The position numbers and the translations under genes were made by a program. Shown here one piece after another: positions 44,668-53,730 of a stretch of DNA of 64,000 bases. Location: NCBI GenBank assembly GCA_016714605.1, contig JADKDL010000016.1, positions 1-64,000 of the forward strand, in the 5' to 3' direction. The stretch is from Bacteroidales bacterium. GTDB lineage: Bacteria > Bacteroidota > Bacteroidia > Bacteroidales > UBA1715. A model generated the notes under the pieces. The model saw only the letters and a list, made by a program, of their open reading frames with translations. It had not been told where the DNA came from and did not search any database. Every line of letters begins with the position of its first letter. Positions within the stretch are counted from its first letter, which is position 1.

Positions 44668-44730
44668 CGTTTTTAAGAATTTATCACAAGGTTGCTCTAT
44701 ATTTATTTCAAGCTGATCACCTTTGTTTAT
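44668..44730 (+). repeat. Degenerate dispersed repeat, copy A
   Basis: Starts CGTTTTTAAGAATT and includes GGTTGCTCTATATT and ATTTCAAGC. A similar block lies at 53003-53070 in the same orientation. Identity is partial, about three-quarters by eye. Confidence 0.6.
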
Positions 44731-44771
44731 TTCAAAGCCAGAGCTTAATAGCACATCAAGCACGACATTCT

Positions 44772-44856
44772 CCATAAAATTGTCTGAATCAGGATTTATA
44801 GGATTAAAAGATTAGCAGGATTTGTTGAAAACGTCAGTGTTTTCACTGGCGTTTTT
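44772..44856 (+). repeat. Dispersed repeat copy 2 with terminator-like hairpin
   Basis: Reverse-complement partner of 27801-27884. It contains AAAATTGTCTGAATCA, AGGATTAAAAGATTAGCAGG and a hairpin at 44832-44851 (CGTCAGTG, TTTT, CACTGGCG) flanked by A and T runs. It lies about 170 bases past the pgk stop, after pgk's own terminator. Confidence 0.85.
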
Positions 44857-45356
44857 CAATTTCAAGCCTCGTTCGGCGAAGCGTCCTCGCTTCGTCGTAG
44901 TTTTCAAGACCTCTGGCCTGTAAGTTATATTGTCAGAACTATGATTTTTTTGATTTGCATGATTTATAAAACTTATAGGATGCTTGTTTCAGTTTTCTTA
45001 TGAGCTTCTATCATCTAAATTTCGGGTCTAAAACGTTTTGCATGGGTAAAGATTAAAAAATAATCAAGCTACTCAATTTTACACTAACTTGAAATAACAT
45101 ACCACAAAATAAAAATATAATTATTTACTAATATAAATATTTTATGCTTTTTTCATTAAAAATCAATAAATTAATATTTATAACAAGCACTTAACAGTAA
45201 GTTAATATATAGATTCGAAATTTTTAGATAAGAATAATAAAATTCAATCTAACCCTCTTTTTTTTATAAAAAAACTATTCTTTATTTACCCAATTTGTTA
45301 TATTGCACTGATTTTATAAAAAAACTCAAAAACTCAAAACTAATTGTCTCATAACT

Positions 45357-45662
45357 ATGGAAATTAAAAAACAATACTTAAAATCTAGTTCAGATTGTAA
45401 AGTTACCTTTAAAGTTGAAAAAGAAGTTGTAAACGGAGCTACAGAAGTGTCTATTGCAGGGGACTTCAACGGATGGAATCCTGAAGCTACACCAATGAAA
45501 ATAGCTAAGTCGGGCGAGGCTTCGGTTAGCATAAATTTGGAAACTGGAAAAGAATTTCAGTACAAAATAGTTTTAAATAAAACTACTTGGATTAACGATC
45601 CTTCTGCAGACAAAACTCAGCCAAACGAATTTGGTGAAGAAAATTCTGTTGTAATTATTTAG
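45357..45662 (+). CDS. Small CBM48/isoamylase early-set domain protein
   Basis: A 101-residue protein made of one early-set immunoglobulin-like domain of the CBM48 type: VSIAGDFNGWNPEATPM (the glycogen-binding turn), then EFQYKIVLNKTTWINDPSAD. This is the region that contacts alpha-glucans in branching enzymes and AMPK. Stand-alone copies of about 100 residues are common in Bacteroidetes and probably bind glycogen or a protein partner. There is no catalytic domain and no signal peptide, so it is cytoplasmic. It stands alone. Confidence 0.88.
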   Translation: MEIKKQYLKSSSDCKVTFKVEKEVVNGATEVSIAGDFNGWNPEATPMKIAKSGEASVSINLETGKEFQYKIVLNKTTWINDPSADKTQPNEFGEENSVVII

Positions 45663-45867
45663 AAATTAGGCACAATTGCAACGTCCTTTATAAAAAAATC
45701 TAAAATCCTTAATATTTGCAAGTTAGGGTTTGATTTATAGAATAATATGGCTTAAAATATTGAAGCCTAATTTCTGTAAATCGAGCCCTAGTTTTGTTTT
45801 TATATTTTTAAATAAAACCAATGTATATTCTGAATATATGGCTTTTAGAATCAAGAAAATATTCTAC

Positions 45868-47871
45868 CTAGCCCAACATTGCCAAAAATTCTGTCTCTGA
45901 TATTATTTTCACCCCCAAATCTTGAGCTTTCTTAAGCTTTGAAGGTCCAATATTATCACCAGCTATCAAATAATTCGTTTTGGCTGAAACGGCACTAACA
46001 TTTTTACCTCCATGCAATTCAATCAATTCTTTTATTTGCTCTCTGCTATGTAAGGTAAATGTACCTGAAATAACCATATTTAAACCATTAAGAGTGTTTC
46101 CTAAGCTTTCTTTCTGTTGCGCTATATGTTCAAAGCAAACTCCGGCAAGTTGCATTTTGGTCACAATCTTTTGGTTAAGCTCATTTTCGCACCATAGTTT
46201 TATACTACTTGCAATTTTTTCGCCTACCTCATCAATTGCCAACAGATCTGCCACGCTTGCTTGAAACAAAGCTTCTATCGAACCGAGCGCTTGAGCTATT
46301 TTCTTTGCAACGGTTTCTCCCACATATCGTATTCCCAATGCAAACAAAACCTTTGTAAATGGCACTTGCTTAGATGCTTCAACACTATCAAGTAAGTTCT
46401 GTGCCGATTTTTCGGCAAATCTATCTAACGACAGCAAATTTTCTTTCTTCAGATAATAAAAATCGGAAACATCTTTCAGCAATCCTGCTTCATAGAGCTG
46501 AGCTACAGTAGCTTCGGCAGCATTTATATTCATTGCTTTTCTTGATATAAAATGCTCCATTTTACCTTTTATCTGGGGCGGACAAGCAAACTCATTCGGA
46601 CAAAAATGCTTTGCTTCTCCATCTATCCGAACCAAAGCTGTGTTACATGCCGGACAATGTTGGATATACTCCAGCACCTGAACGGCTTCACTTCTTCGGC
46701 TCACATCTACCGATACCACTTTGGGAATAATCTCTCCGCCTTTTTCTATGCAAACAATATCGCCAATACGCAAATCGAGCAAAGCAATCTGATCGGCATT
46801 GTGCAGTGAGGCTCTTTTTACGGTAGTACCTGCCAACTGCACCGGTGTAAGATTGGCTACGGGAGTTATAGCACCGGTTCGTCCAACCTGATAATCAACC
46901 GAATTGAGTTTTGTAAATGCTTGTTCGGCTTTAAATTTATAAGATATAGCCCAACGTGGATTTTTGGCTGTAAAACCAAGTTCCTGCTGTTGGGCGATTT
47001 TGTTTATTTTTATAACAATTCCATCTATATCGAATGGTAATGTATGTCGCTGCTTATCCCAAAAATCAATAAAGGTAAACACCTCATCAATAGATTTACA
47101 AATCTGTGTATGTTCAGAAACTTTGAAGCCCCATTCTTTAATTTTGGATAAACCCTGTGCATGCGTTTGAAAAGACAGATTTGCTCCCAAAACATAATAC
47201 AAATAGCAGTCGAGAGGTCGCTTAGCAACTGTTGATGAGTTTTGCATTTTTATAGAACCTGCAGCAGCATTTCTCGGATTGGCAAAAGCTGCTTCTCCCA
47301 AAGCCTCGCGTTCAGCATTCATTTTCATGAAACCGTCAAGGGGCAAAAAAACCTCGCCGCGCACCTCAAACTCGTCAGGATATTCTGCCGAAGGTAAGAC
47401 AAGCGGAATACTTTTTATTGTTTTAATATTTTGAGTCACATCGTCGCCAACCAGTCCGTCGCCGCGGGTTACCGCCTGTTTCAATGCACCATTCTCATAA
47501 CGAATGGAAATTGCAATACCATCATATTTCAGTTCGCAGACATACTCATAATCCTCTTCTATATTTTTTCTGATACGGTCGTCAAATTCAGAAAGATCTT
47601 CCCTTGAGTAGGTGTTGCCCAAAGAAAGCATTGGGTAAGTATGCTGCACCTGTACGAAAGCCTGTTCTTTATCGGAACCAACACGTTGCGTAGGTGAATT
47701 TGCATCGGCAAACTCAGGATGCTGCTGTTCCAAAGCTTCTAATTGTTTCATCAATGAGTCAAACTCAAAATCAGAAATAAGAGGCTGTGCCAAAATATAA
47801 TAGCGATAATTATGCTGATGTAATTGTTCGCGCAGTGCTGCAATCTGTTGTTGAACGGTATTATTATCCAT
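45868..47871 (-). CDS. ligA: NAD-dependent DNA ligase
   Basis: A 667-residue LigA of normal length. The Ia domain leads, then the adenylation domain with catalytic Lys115 in CELKYDGIA, the OB fold, the zinc finger cysteines CPACNTALV...FCPNEFACP near residues 405-430, the helix-hairpin-helix region (about 450-570) and a C-terminal BRCT domain (about 590-667, GLNMVISGTF). It seals nicks in replication and repair using NAD. The ligase-gene start lies 18 bases after the end of the AMP-ligase gene. Confidence 0.97.
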   Translation of the reverse strand: MDNNTVQQQIAALREQLHQHNYRYYILAQPLISDFEFDSLMKQLEALEQQHPEFADANSPTQRVGSDKEQAFVQVQHTYPMLSLGNTYSREDLSEFDDRIRKNIEEDYEYVCELKYDGIAISIRYENGALKQAVTRGDGLVGDDVTQNIKTIKSIPLVLPSAEYPDEFEVRGEVFLPLDGFMKMNAEREALGEAAFANPRNAAAGSIKMQNSSTVAKRPLDCYLYYVLGANLSFQTHAQGLSKIKEWGFKVSEHTQICKSIDEVFTFIDFWDKQRHTLPFDIDGIVIKINKIAQQQELGFTAKNPRWAISYKFKAEQAFTKLNSVDYQVGRTGAITPVANLTPVQLAGTTVKRASLHNADQIALLDLRIGDIVCIEKGGEIIPKVVSVDVSRRSEAVQVLEYIQHCPACNTALVRIDGEAKHFCPNEFACPPQIKGKMEHFISRKAMNINAAEATVAQLYEAGLLKDVSDFYYLKKENLLSLDRFAEKSAQNLLDSVEASKQVPFTKVLFALGIRYVGETVAKKIAQALGSIEALFQASVADLLAIDEVGEKIASSIKLWCENELNQKIVTKMQLAGVCFEHIAQQKESLGNTLNGLNMVISGTFTLHSREQIKELIELHGGKNVSAVSAKTNYLIAGDNIGPSKLKKAQDLGVKIISETEFLAMLG

Positions 47872-47889
47872 AAACTTAGAATTGAATAT

Positions 47890-49182
47890 TTATCGTATTC
47901 TTTTATCAAAAAATAACATTGGTTTTCGAGCACTCTCCGGGAACTGCAATTTTGCAATCTCAGCAGGAAGCAAAAACGCAATGGAAGGCGCTACCCGTAA
48001 CTTTGCTCTGAAATGATCTTTTATCTTCTTTTCCAGCAACTCATCAGGATTATTAACACCTATTTTTATAAGAATCTCATCGGTATCCATTTGGTTGGTA
48101 GAAACCTCAACCACGTAATTTTCCACCTCATGCAAATCGTTAAGAATATCGTACAAAGAAGGCGGATAAAGCGTTGTTCCTTTGTATTTTATCATCTGTT
48201 TTTTTCTACCAATTACAGGACCAAGGCGAATTGTATTTCTACCACATTTGCAGGGTTCGGTATCATGAATACAAATATCACCTGTTTTGAATCGTAGTAA
48301 TGGCATGCCCTCTACCCCAAGCGTGGTAATGACAACCTCGCCCGGAGTACCCGGTTCTACGTCATTGCCATGCTCATCAAGTAGTTCCACAATAAGCAAC
48401 TCCGGATGATGATGACAACCACAGCCAAAAGTGCATTCAGAGAAAGCAGCGCCCATCTCGGTAGAAGCATAGGTAGAAAACAGTTTAATATTCCACTTAT
48501 CAGTTATCTGCTTGCCGAGTTTGTTGTATGTAAAGTCGTTGTTTCTAATTGGTTCGCCAATACAAACAGCAGATTTTACGGTGGTAGCATTTATATCGAC
48601 CCCTTTATTTTCTGCATATTCTATAAGTTTGATTAGAAAAGAAGGAACGGTTACAAAAGCAGTTGGGTTAATTCTTTTCAGGGTATCAAACTGCAATTCA
48701 GGATTTCCGGGTCCCGAACGAACTATACCAGCACCTAATTTCCTTAAGCCCATAAAATACGCCAAACCTGCCATAAATCTGCGGTCTAAGGTAACCATGA
48801 GCTGATAAATATCATTACTATTGGCTCCTGCACAGGCAAATGAAATTGCCTCGTTGTATGCCAAACGTTCCAAATCATTTTCGGTAGCTGCAAATGTTAC
48901 CGGATCGCCCAAGGTTCCGGAGGTTGTGATATAATCTATTATTTTGTTGGGAGATACACAGATAAAATCATGATTGCGCAACTGTAAATCTTCTTTTGAA
49001 GTAAATGAAATAGATTTCAAATGCTCCAAAGTATTTATTTTTCTTATATCTATTTTCTCTTTTAAGAATTTCTCTCGGTAAAAGGGTGAATTTGTATTCA
49101 AATACTCCAACAGATTGGATAACTTATTTTCTTGAAATTCACGTATTTCCGCGGTCGATTTGGTTTCTATAACTGGTATCAT
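47890..49182 (-). CDS. PaaK-type AMP-forming aryl/acyl ligase
   Basis: A 430-residue phenylacetate-CoA-ligase-like adenylating enzyme, started at the ATG at 49182 (MIPVIETKSTAEI); the frame is open to 49278 but those 32 residues are basic and unlike the family. Motifs: TTSGTLGDPVTF (ATP loop), YASTEMGAAFSE (adenylate-binding), CGCHHHPE and CKCGR (a Cys/His cluster), and GRKKQMIKYKGTTLYP near residue 320. It activates a carboxylic acid, probably an aryl acid such as coumarate or hydroxybenzoate. Together with the C45 and FAD genes upstream it may supply starter or acceptor to the pigment pathway 20 kb away. Confidence 0.85.
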   Translation of the reverse strand: MIPVIETKSTAEIREFQENKLSNLLEYLNTNSPFYREKFLKEKIDIRKINTLEHLKSISFTSKEDLQLRNHDFICVSPNKIIDYITTSGTLGDPVTFAATENDLERLAYNEAISFACAGANSNDIYQLMVTLDRRFMAGLAYFMGLRKLGAGIVRSGPGNPELQFDTLKRINPTAFVTVPSFLIKLIEYAENKGVDINATTVKSAVCIGEPIRNNDFTYNKLGKQITDKWNIKLFSTYASTEMGAAFSECTFGCGCHHHPELLIVELLDEHGNDVEPGTPGEVVITTLGVEGMPLLRFKTGDICIHDTEPCKCGRNTIRLGPVIGRKKQMIKYKGTTLYPPSLYDILNDLHEVENYVVEVSTNQMDTDEILIKIGVNNPDELLEKKIKDHFRAKLRVAPSIAFLLPAEIAKLQFPESARKPMLFFDKRIR

Positions 49183-49258
49183 TAATAAAAATAGAATTCG
49201 TTTGGTAACCTTAGATTTTTTCTTTGATTCTAAATAAACCCTCAAAAGTAAGCATTTT

Positions 49259-50947
49259 TTACCTTTTTGAACAATCATTACACTCCTTAAGCTTATTTAA
49301 AATATCATTTTTTGAACTTTTACTAGGAATTTCCAAAGTCAAAGCTTTTTTGTATAACGTCTGAGCTTTTTTGCAATTTTGGTTTTGAAAAAAATAATCG
49401 CCCGCAATCTGATAAGGCTCATAATACCATTGGTTTACCTGTATCATACAGTCAATCAGCGAATCAACATTTACTTGTTGAGCATTGCAGTTCAGTATTT
49501 TAGATTTCAAAAGCTTATACTCGTTGTAGCTAGACCATCCGTTTGCAAAATATTCATCGGGGGCAATGTTTCTTGAAGCCGACTCAATAACAGTACTTTG
49601 GCAAAGACCCGATGCGTGTGCAAATACCGAATCAAGATTATATGCCACAAACTCCCCCAGCACATTGGGCGAAGTGGAAATCCAGAAGGTTTTTTCGAGC
49701 GGAGAAAAAATAATACCATGATGCGCCAAAAGTTGATTAATTGCTTTCTCATTACCATTGCCTATAGGCTTATCTTCTTTTCCATTTCTATTTCGAAGTA
49801 TTGCAGCATATTTTTTTGCGCTCAAACTGTCGGACTTGGGTAATAGTTCCAAAACACGCTGATAACGGTAAAACGACGCCTCATTCTCTTTGTTTTCTGT
49901 GTTTTTTTCGGTGTTTTTAAATAAAGCCGACTGATAAAAATTTGTGCATACCAAAGCATTTGTATCAGGCAAAACCACATCCATTTCATTTGGCGTTTTT
50001 TCAATAATAACCGCAGCTGTATCATAAGCAGAAGTTATGTGAAACGATTCGCTCACAAACAAAGAAAACTTACGAGCAATAGCAACCGCCTCATCAATAG
50101 ATTTGGCATATTGCAGTATTTCTCTGGCAAGAATAGAAACGGGAGTGCCAGTTTTAAACGGAATTTCAGGTGTGCCTGCATTCACCGTTACGCAAAGTCC
50201 CTCTTGATTCATTCCTGAAACAACACCTATCATTCCACCCCAAGTTACAAAAGCAAAATTGTAACCTTTATCAGGGGCTACGAATGCTACAATTTTATTT
50301 TTAGAAAACGCATCGCCAAAATAGAAGTCGAAATTTCTGGCACTCATCAAAAGCCGCTCATCTTTATTCCATTGCGAGAAAGAGGTGCAACCAACCAACA
50401 TATAGTTCTGCATCATGTGCCCAATATCATGTGCCCCGTGGTAATTAAGCAATCTCAAATAAGACTTGCCGTAAACATCAAACTCCGACGAAGCCGAAAA
50501 TGAAATTCCAAATATCTCTTTCTGATATTCGATAGGTATATGTTCGTCTAAATTTGAGTTGAACGCAGCTATAAAGGCATTGAGCACAATTCTATAATTA
50601 TACGAAGGGATATATTCTGATATTTTCTCAACAAAAACCGACTCTTGAAATGTAACCTGCTGCTGGGTGAGTTTACCAATTTTCACCCCACGCTCAAAGG
50701 GAGCACCCTCTACATACAGTTCGTAAAAACCTTCGGAACGCTTTCTAAACCAAGAGTTTTCAATATATGCAAAGTTAGAATCTACCTGAGTAAGCTGTTT
50801 TGAAAGTGCCTCGACCTCAGTGTCAGAAATTGTAGGAGGCGAAGGCGAATCTTTTTTTACCAATACCCACAATCCGAATGAAATCATGACTAGAATAAGC
50901 ACCCCAAAAACAATAAGTAAAACCTTGACTATTTTATATTTACCCAT
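49259..50947 (-). CDS. C45-family autoproteolytic acyltransferase/hydrolase
   Basis: A 562-residue protein. An N-terminal membrane anchor (about residues 7-30) puts the rest in the periplasm. The Ntn-hydrolase domain follows with the autoproteolysis site GCTSF at Cys187, then ARNFDFYFG, GMIGVVSGMNQEGLCVTVNAG and the C-terminal half of the fold. The penicillin acyltransferase AAT family cleaves itself before this Cys and transfers or hydrolyses acyl groups. The last 70 residues look like a helical TPR-type tail. It could attach or release the pigment's acyl chain at the envelope. It lies 77 bases before the AMP-ligase start. Confidence 0.85.
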   Translation of the reverse strand: MGKYKIVKVLLIVFGVLILVMISFGLWVLVKKDSPSPPTISDTEVEALSKQLTQVDSNFAYIENSWFRKRSEGFYELYVEGAPFERGVKIGKLTQQQVTFQESVFVEKISEYIPSYNYRIVLNAFIAAFNSNLDEHIPIEYQKEIFGISFSASSEFDVYGKSYLRLLNYHGAHDIGHMMQNYMLVGCTSFSQWNKDERLLMSARNFDFYFGDAFSKNKIVAFVAPDKGYNFAFVTWGGMIGVVSGMNQEGLCVTVNAGTPEIPFKTGTPVSILAREILQYAKSIDEAVAIARKFSLFVSESFHITSAYDTAAVIIEKTPNEMDVVLPDTNALVCTNFYQSALFKNTEKNTENKENEASFYRYQRVLELLPKSDSLSAKKYAAILRNRNGKEDKPIGNGNEKAINQLLAHHGIIFSPLEKTFWISTSPNVLGEFVAYNLDSVFAHASGLCQSTVIESASRNIAPDEYFANGWSSYNEYKLLKSKILNCNAQQVNVDSLIDCMIQVNQWYYEPYQIAGDYFFQNQNCKKAQTLYKKALTLEIPSKSSKNDILNKLKECNDCSKR

Positions 50948-51277
50948 TTTTATTTTATTTAAATAATTGTTAATTAAGAGTTGTATTTTCTCTGTGAACC
51001 TCTGTTTCCTACTCTGTGGCTCTCAGTGAAATAATAATAAATTACACAGAGACTCACAGAGAAGACACAGAGTACCTCTGAGTTAGTTTACAAACCGTTT
51101 ATCTCATTTTTCAGAATGAAGTATTAAAAATTAATGAACAATCCGATTGTTCTACTTGTATATTTCGAATTAGAGCAAGCTCAAGTAGTCCTGAACTAAA
51201 TCTTTTATAAACTGCAATAGTACAAAATCTTAAAATAGCTTTCATTTAATATATTTTCAGAAGAATTTAATAGTTTT
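50948..51277. other. Intergenic region with an inverted CTCTGTG-rich repeat
   Basis: 330 bases with no gene. Between about 50987 and 51082 two arms built from the word CTCTGTG face each other: the left arm carries CTCTGTGAACCTCTG and CTCTGTGG, the right arm its complement (CACAGAG three times). The repeat sits between the FAD enzyme and the C45 gene of the satellite locus, so it could separate their transcripts. Confidence 0.6.
50987..51082. repeat. Imperfect inverted repeat of CTCTGTG words
   Basis: Left arm about 50987-51033 and right arm about 51042-51082. RNA from either strand could fold, though pairing is imperfect. Confidence 0.55.
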
Positions 51278-52762
51278 TCAACTATTAATTCGTGATAATA
51301 AATAATCTAACCCAACGATTTCGCCCGAAGCCAAAAGCGCCCCCATAACCACACCAAACATACCATGAAGAAAAGTATTTTGTCCGGTGAGAAATAAATT
51401 CTTAACCTGCGTTTTTGAAAATACATAAAGCGAATATTCCTGTTCCGCATTTCTCATAATTCCATACGTTGCACCCTGCGGAGTACCCGTATAATGTTCC
51501 CATGTGAGCGGTGTAGCAGCATAATAATGAGCAATACAATTCTTAATTTCAGGAATATGCCTACACACAGCATCGAGCATTTTTTGAGTAAGCTCTTCTT
51601 TCAGAGCATCATAATCGGCACCTCTATTGCCTAATTTCGTTCCATTCCAAATTGCAAACTTCTCATAATCGACAAAGCTAATAACACTGGCAGCATTTGT
51701 ATAATTGGGCTTTAAGGAATCTGCTTGCGGAAAAAAACCAAATCCGTAAGGCCATTGCTTTATTTTTTGCTGCTCAGAAATCCATGTATTATCACCATCA
51801 TAAAAATACATATTCGCATTTTTATAATGAAAAGTATTAGGTTTAAAAGCCAAATACAGAGTAAAAGAGCCAACCGTATTTTCCAACCCCAACAATCTAT
51901 TCCTATAGGGTTTCTTAATATTTTCGGGAGCTATAAGCTTCATTGTGAGAGATGGATGTATGCCTGAAAAAACATTTTTAGTTTCTAAACGCAAACCCTG
52001 TTTTGTACTCACATATTTTACCAGTTTGTCTTCAAACATTAAAGCATCTACCTCCTGAGAAATATGCATCTCACCACCATTATTCTTGATTACAGCAACC
52101 AGAGCATCGGCTATTTGAGAACTACCACCAACAAGCCGATAGGCTCCACTAATTAGATGATATTGAATAACCGCATGAACGTACCAAAACGTCTGCTGAC
52201 TATGCCCAGCGTGCAGAAAATTACTTGCAGATAATACTTGTTTAAGCAGGTCATTTTGGCTAACCGAATTGAGAATATTAGATAACTTCTCGGTATTCGG
52301 ATAAAAAGTTGATTCCGGCTTTGTCAACGACAATAAGGGGATAGATTGAGCAAGGCTTTGTAATTGAGACACATAAACACCTACATCTTTTCCATGAGTA
52401 GGAAACTGAGATTTAAGCGAATCGGAAAACGCATCAAACCCCTGCGCAAAAGAGAATTCTCTTCCACCTAAATTGTAGGTTTCAAAAGCATTAGTATCGA
52501 GCTTTTTGTACTGCAATGTATCAATAATACCGAGATAAGAAAACACCTTATATAATTGCTGTCCATTGCCTAAGCAGCCGGTAAAATGAATTCCGGTATC
52601 GAAGCTAATGCCCTTACGGGTAAATGATTGCAGGCTACCGCCATAAATAGGCTGCTTTTCAAGTACAGCAACCTTAAACCCCTCTTTCGACAAGATTGCT
52701 GCACAGACCAAACTCCCCAACCCACTACCAATTATAACAAAATCATATTTGTTGGCACTCAT
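51278..52762 (-). CDS. CrtI/phytoene-desaturase-like FAD-dependent oxidoreductase
   Basis: A 494-residue flavoprotein: dinucleotide-binding motif VIIGSGLGSLVCAAIL near residues 9-24 and VLEKQPIYGG, FDTGIHFTG, and the C-terminal FAD motif LFLTGQNTFLHGMFGVVMGALLASG. It belongs to the phytoene desaturase/retinol saturase-type group acting on conjugated polyenes. Here the substrate is probably a polyene or a saturated chain of the pigment, not a carotenoid, since no crtB or crtE is in the window. It is the first gene of the leftward satellite group, with 330 bases to the C45 gene. Confidence 0.85.
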   Translation of the reverse strand: MSANKYDFVIIGSGLGSLVCAAILSKEGFKVAVLEKQPIYGGSLQSFTRKGISFDTGIHFTGCLGNGQQLYKVFSYLGIIDTLQYKKLDTNAFETYNLGGREFSFAQGFDAFSDSLKSQFPTHGKDVGVYVSQLQSLAQSIPLLSLTKPESTFYPNTEKLSNILNSVSQNDLLKQVLSASNFLHAGHSQQTFWYVHAVIQYHLISGAYRLVGGSSQIADALVAVIKNNGGEMHISQEVDALMFEDKLVKYVSTKQGLRLETKNVFSGIHPSLTMKLIAPENIKKPYRNRLLGLENTVGSFTLYLAFKPNTFHYKNANMYFYDGDNTWISEQQKIKQWPYGFGFFPQADSLKPNYTNAASVISFVDYEKFAIWNGTKLGNRGADYDALKEELTQKMLDAVCRHIPEIKNCIAHYYAATPLTWEHYTGTPQGATYGIMRNAEQEYSLYVFSKTQVKNLFLTGQNTFLHGMFGVVMGALLASGEIVGLDYLLSRINS

Positions 52763-53002
52763 AAAAGATTGATAATATTTAAAAATAGCCTCTTATAGAA
52801 TCTTATTTATATTCAGAGGGCGACTTAATGTTGCTCCAAGAATGTATATATGAAATCGGTGCAAATATCAGATAAATTATTAATATTTCTTATCAGAAAT
52901 GTAATGCAGAAATGAAGTTGGGTTTGAGTTTATTGTTTATACTAAACAATAAATTCCCTTGCTAAGAACTTGAAAATGGAATTTTGACTGTTAAGATTTA
53001 TG

Positions 53003-53070
53003 CGTTTTTTAAGAATTACTTACTAGTTTGCTCTACATTAATTTCAAGCCGACGGCCTAGGTTTATATGA
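53003..53070 (+). repeat. Degenerate dispersed repeat, copy B
   Basis: Shares CGTTTTTTAAGAATT, AGTTTGCTCTACATTA and ATTTCAAGCC with 44668-44730. Confidence 0.6.
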
Positions 53071-53118
53071 AAAACCGAGTTTGACAGAATACCTTCACTA
53101 TTTCACCCCCTCTACCAC

Positions 53119-53155
53119 AAAAAAAGAGAGCCACTTTTCAGCAGCCCTCTTTTTT
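53119..53155 (-). terminator. Rho-independent terminator after the giant T9SS gene
   Basis: Stem of eleven bases with G-U pairs (minus strand AGAGGGCTGCT / AGTGGCTCTCT), flanked by A and T runs, about 70 bases past the stop of the leftward gene. Confidence 0.8.
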
Positions 53156-53185
53156 ACGGTTGAATCATTATGCAATAATAAATTA

Positions 53186-53220
53186 TTTTCAATTTTCAAT
53201 TTTCAATTCTCAATTCTCAA
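53186..53220. repeat. Heptamer tandem repeat
   Basis: Three copies of TTTTCAA then two of TTCTCAA, ending exactly at the stop codon of the giant T9SS gene. Confidence 0.85.
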
Positions 53221-53730
53221 TTACCTAACGAGCATTACCGGACCTTTGGTATATTCTTTACCATCAATGTTCATACCGGTCCACGAGTCGCCGTTTTTAA
53301 ATTTAGCGTCAATCACCCAGAAGTAAGTGCCCGCTTTGGCAAGTTTACCTTGATATGAGCCATCCCAAGCCTCAGAAGGTTGTCCTTCGTTGTTGAGTTT
53401 GTCGGAGAACCATACTAGGTTACCCCATGCATCGAACACCGAGATGGTGTATGTCTCTAGGTTGAAACCAGCCGGTCTGAACTCTCTCACTCCGGTAGCC
53501 GGATTGGTAGGAGCAAAGGCATTTGGCACGAACAGACCTACGCTTATCTCAATAAATATGCTTTGAACTATAGAGTCTACGCAGCCATGGTCATTGGTTA
53601 CTTTCAGCTTCACATCCCACGGACCATATTCGTATGTTTGTGTAATGGCAGCATTTCTTTGAGTATACGGCACAATGTACGGAAGGGTATCTTCTAGTCG
53701 GCCAAAATCCCAGCTCATGTTGTAGGTCAC
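53221..53730 (-). CDS. Giant T9SS protein, fragment 7: type B sorting (CHU_C) C-terminus
   Basis: The last 169 residues: a PKD-like unit (TYNMSWDFG, VTNDHGCVDS) followed by the type B T9SS sorting domain LFVPNAFAPTNP, FNLETYTISVFDAWGNLVWFS, AWDGSYQGKLAKAGTYFW, and the end KGPVMLVR. This gliding-motility-associated domain directs export by the type IX secretion system and attachment or release at the surface. The domain is complete. Confidence 0.9.
   Translation of the reverse strand: MTYNMSWDFGRLEDTLPYIVPYTQRNAAITQTYEYGPWDVKLKVTNDHGCVDSIVQSIFIEISVGLFVPNAFAPTNPATGVREFRPAGFNLETYTISVFDAWGNLVWFSDKLNNEGQPSEAWDGSYQGKLAKAGTYFWVIDAKFKNGDSWTGMNIDGKEYTKGPVMLVR

Larger units (their letters stand above)
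44602..45356. other. Gene-free region with two dispersed repeats
   Basis: 755 bases without a credible gene. It contains the pgk terminator, a degenerate repeat (44668-44730) shared with 53003-53070, the hairpin-bearing repeat (44772-44856), and a small hairpin (CGAAGCG/CGCTTCG around 44877-44894). From 45060 to 45350 it is very AT-rich and must include the promoter of the CBM48-type gene. Confidence 0.65.
52763..53220. other. Gene-free region between the giant T9SS gene and the FAD enzyme
   Basis: 458 bases with no gene. It holds a degenerate dispersed repeat (53003-53070), the terminator of the giant gene (53119-53155) and a heptamer tandem repeat (53186-53220). Part of it must contain the promoter of the FAD enzyme. 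Confidence 0.6.

Noticed and set aside
53186..53220. Possible CRISPR-like repeat
   Set aside because: Units are seven bases and directly adjacent with no spacers; a plain tandem repeat.
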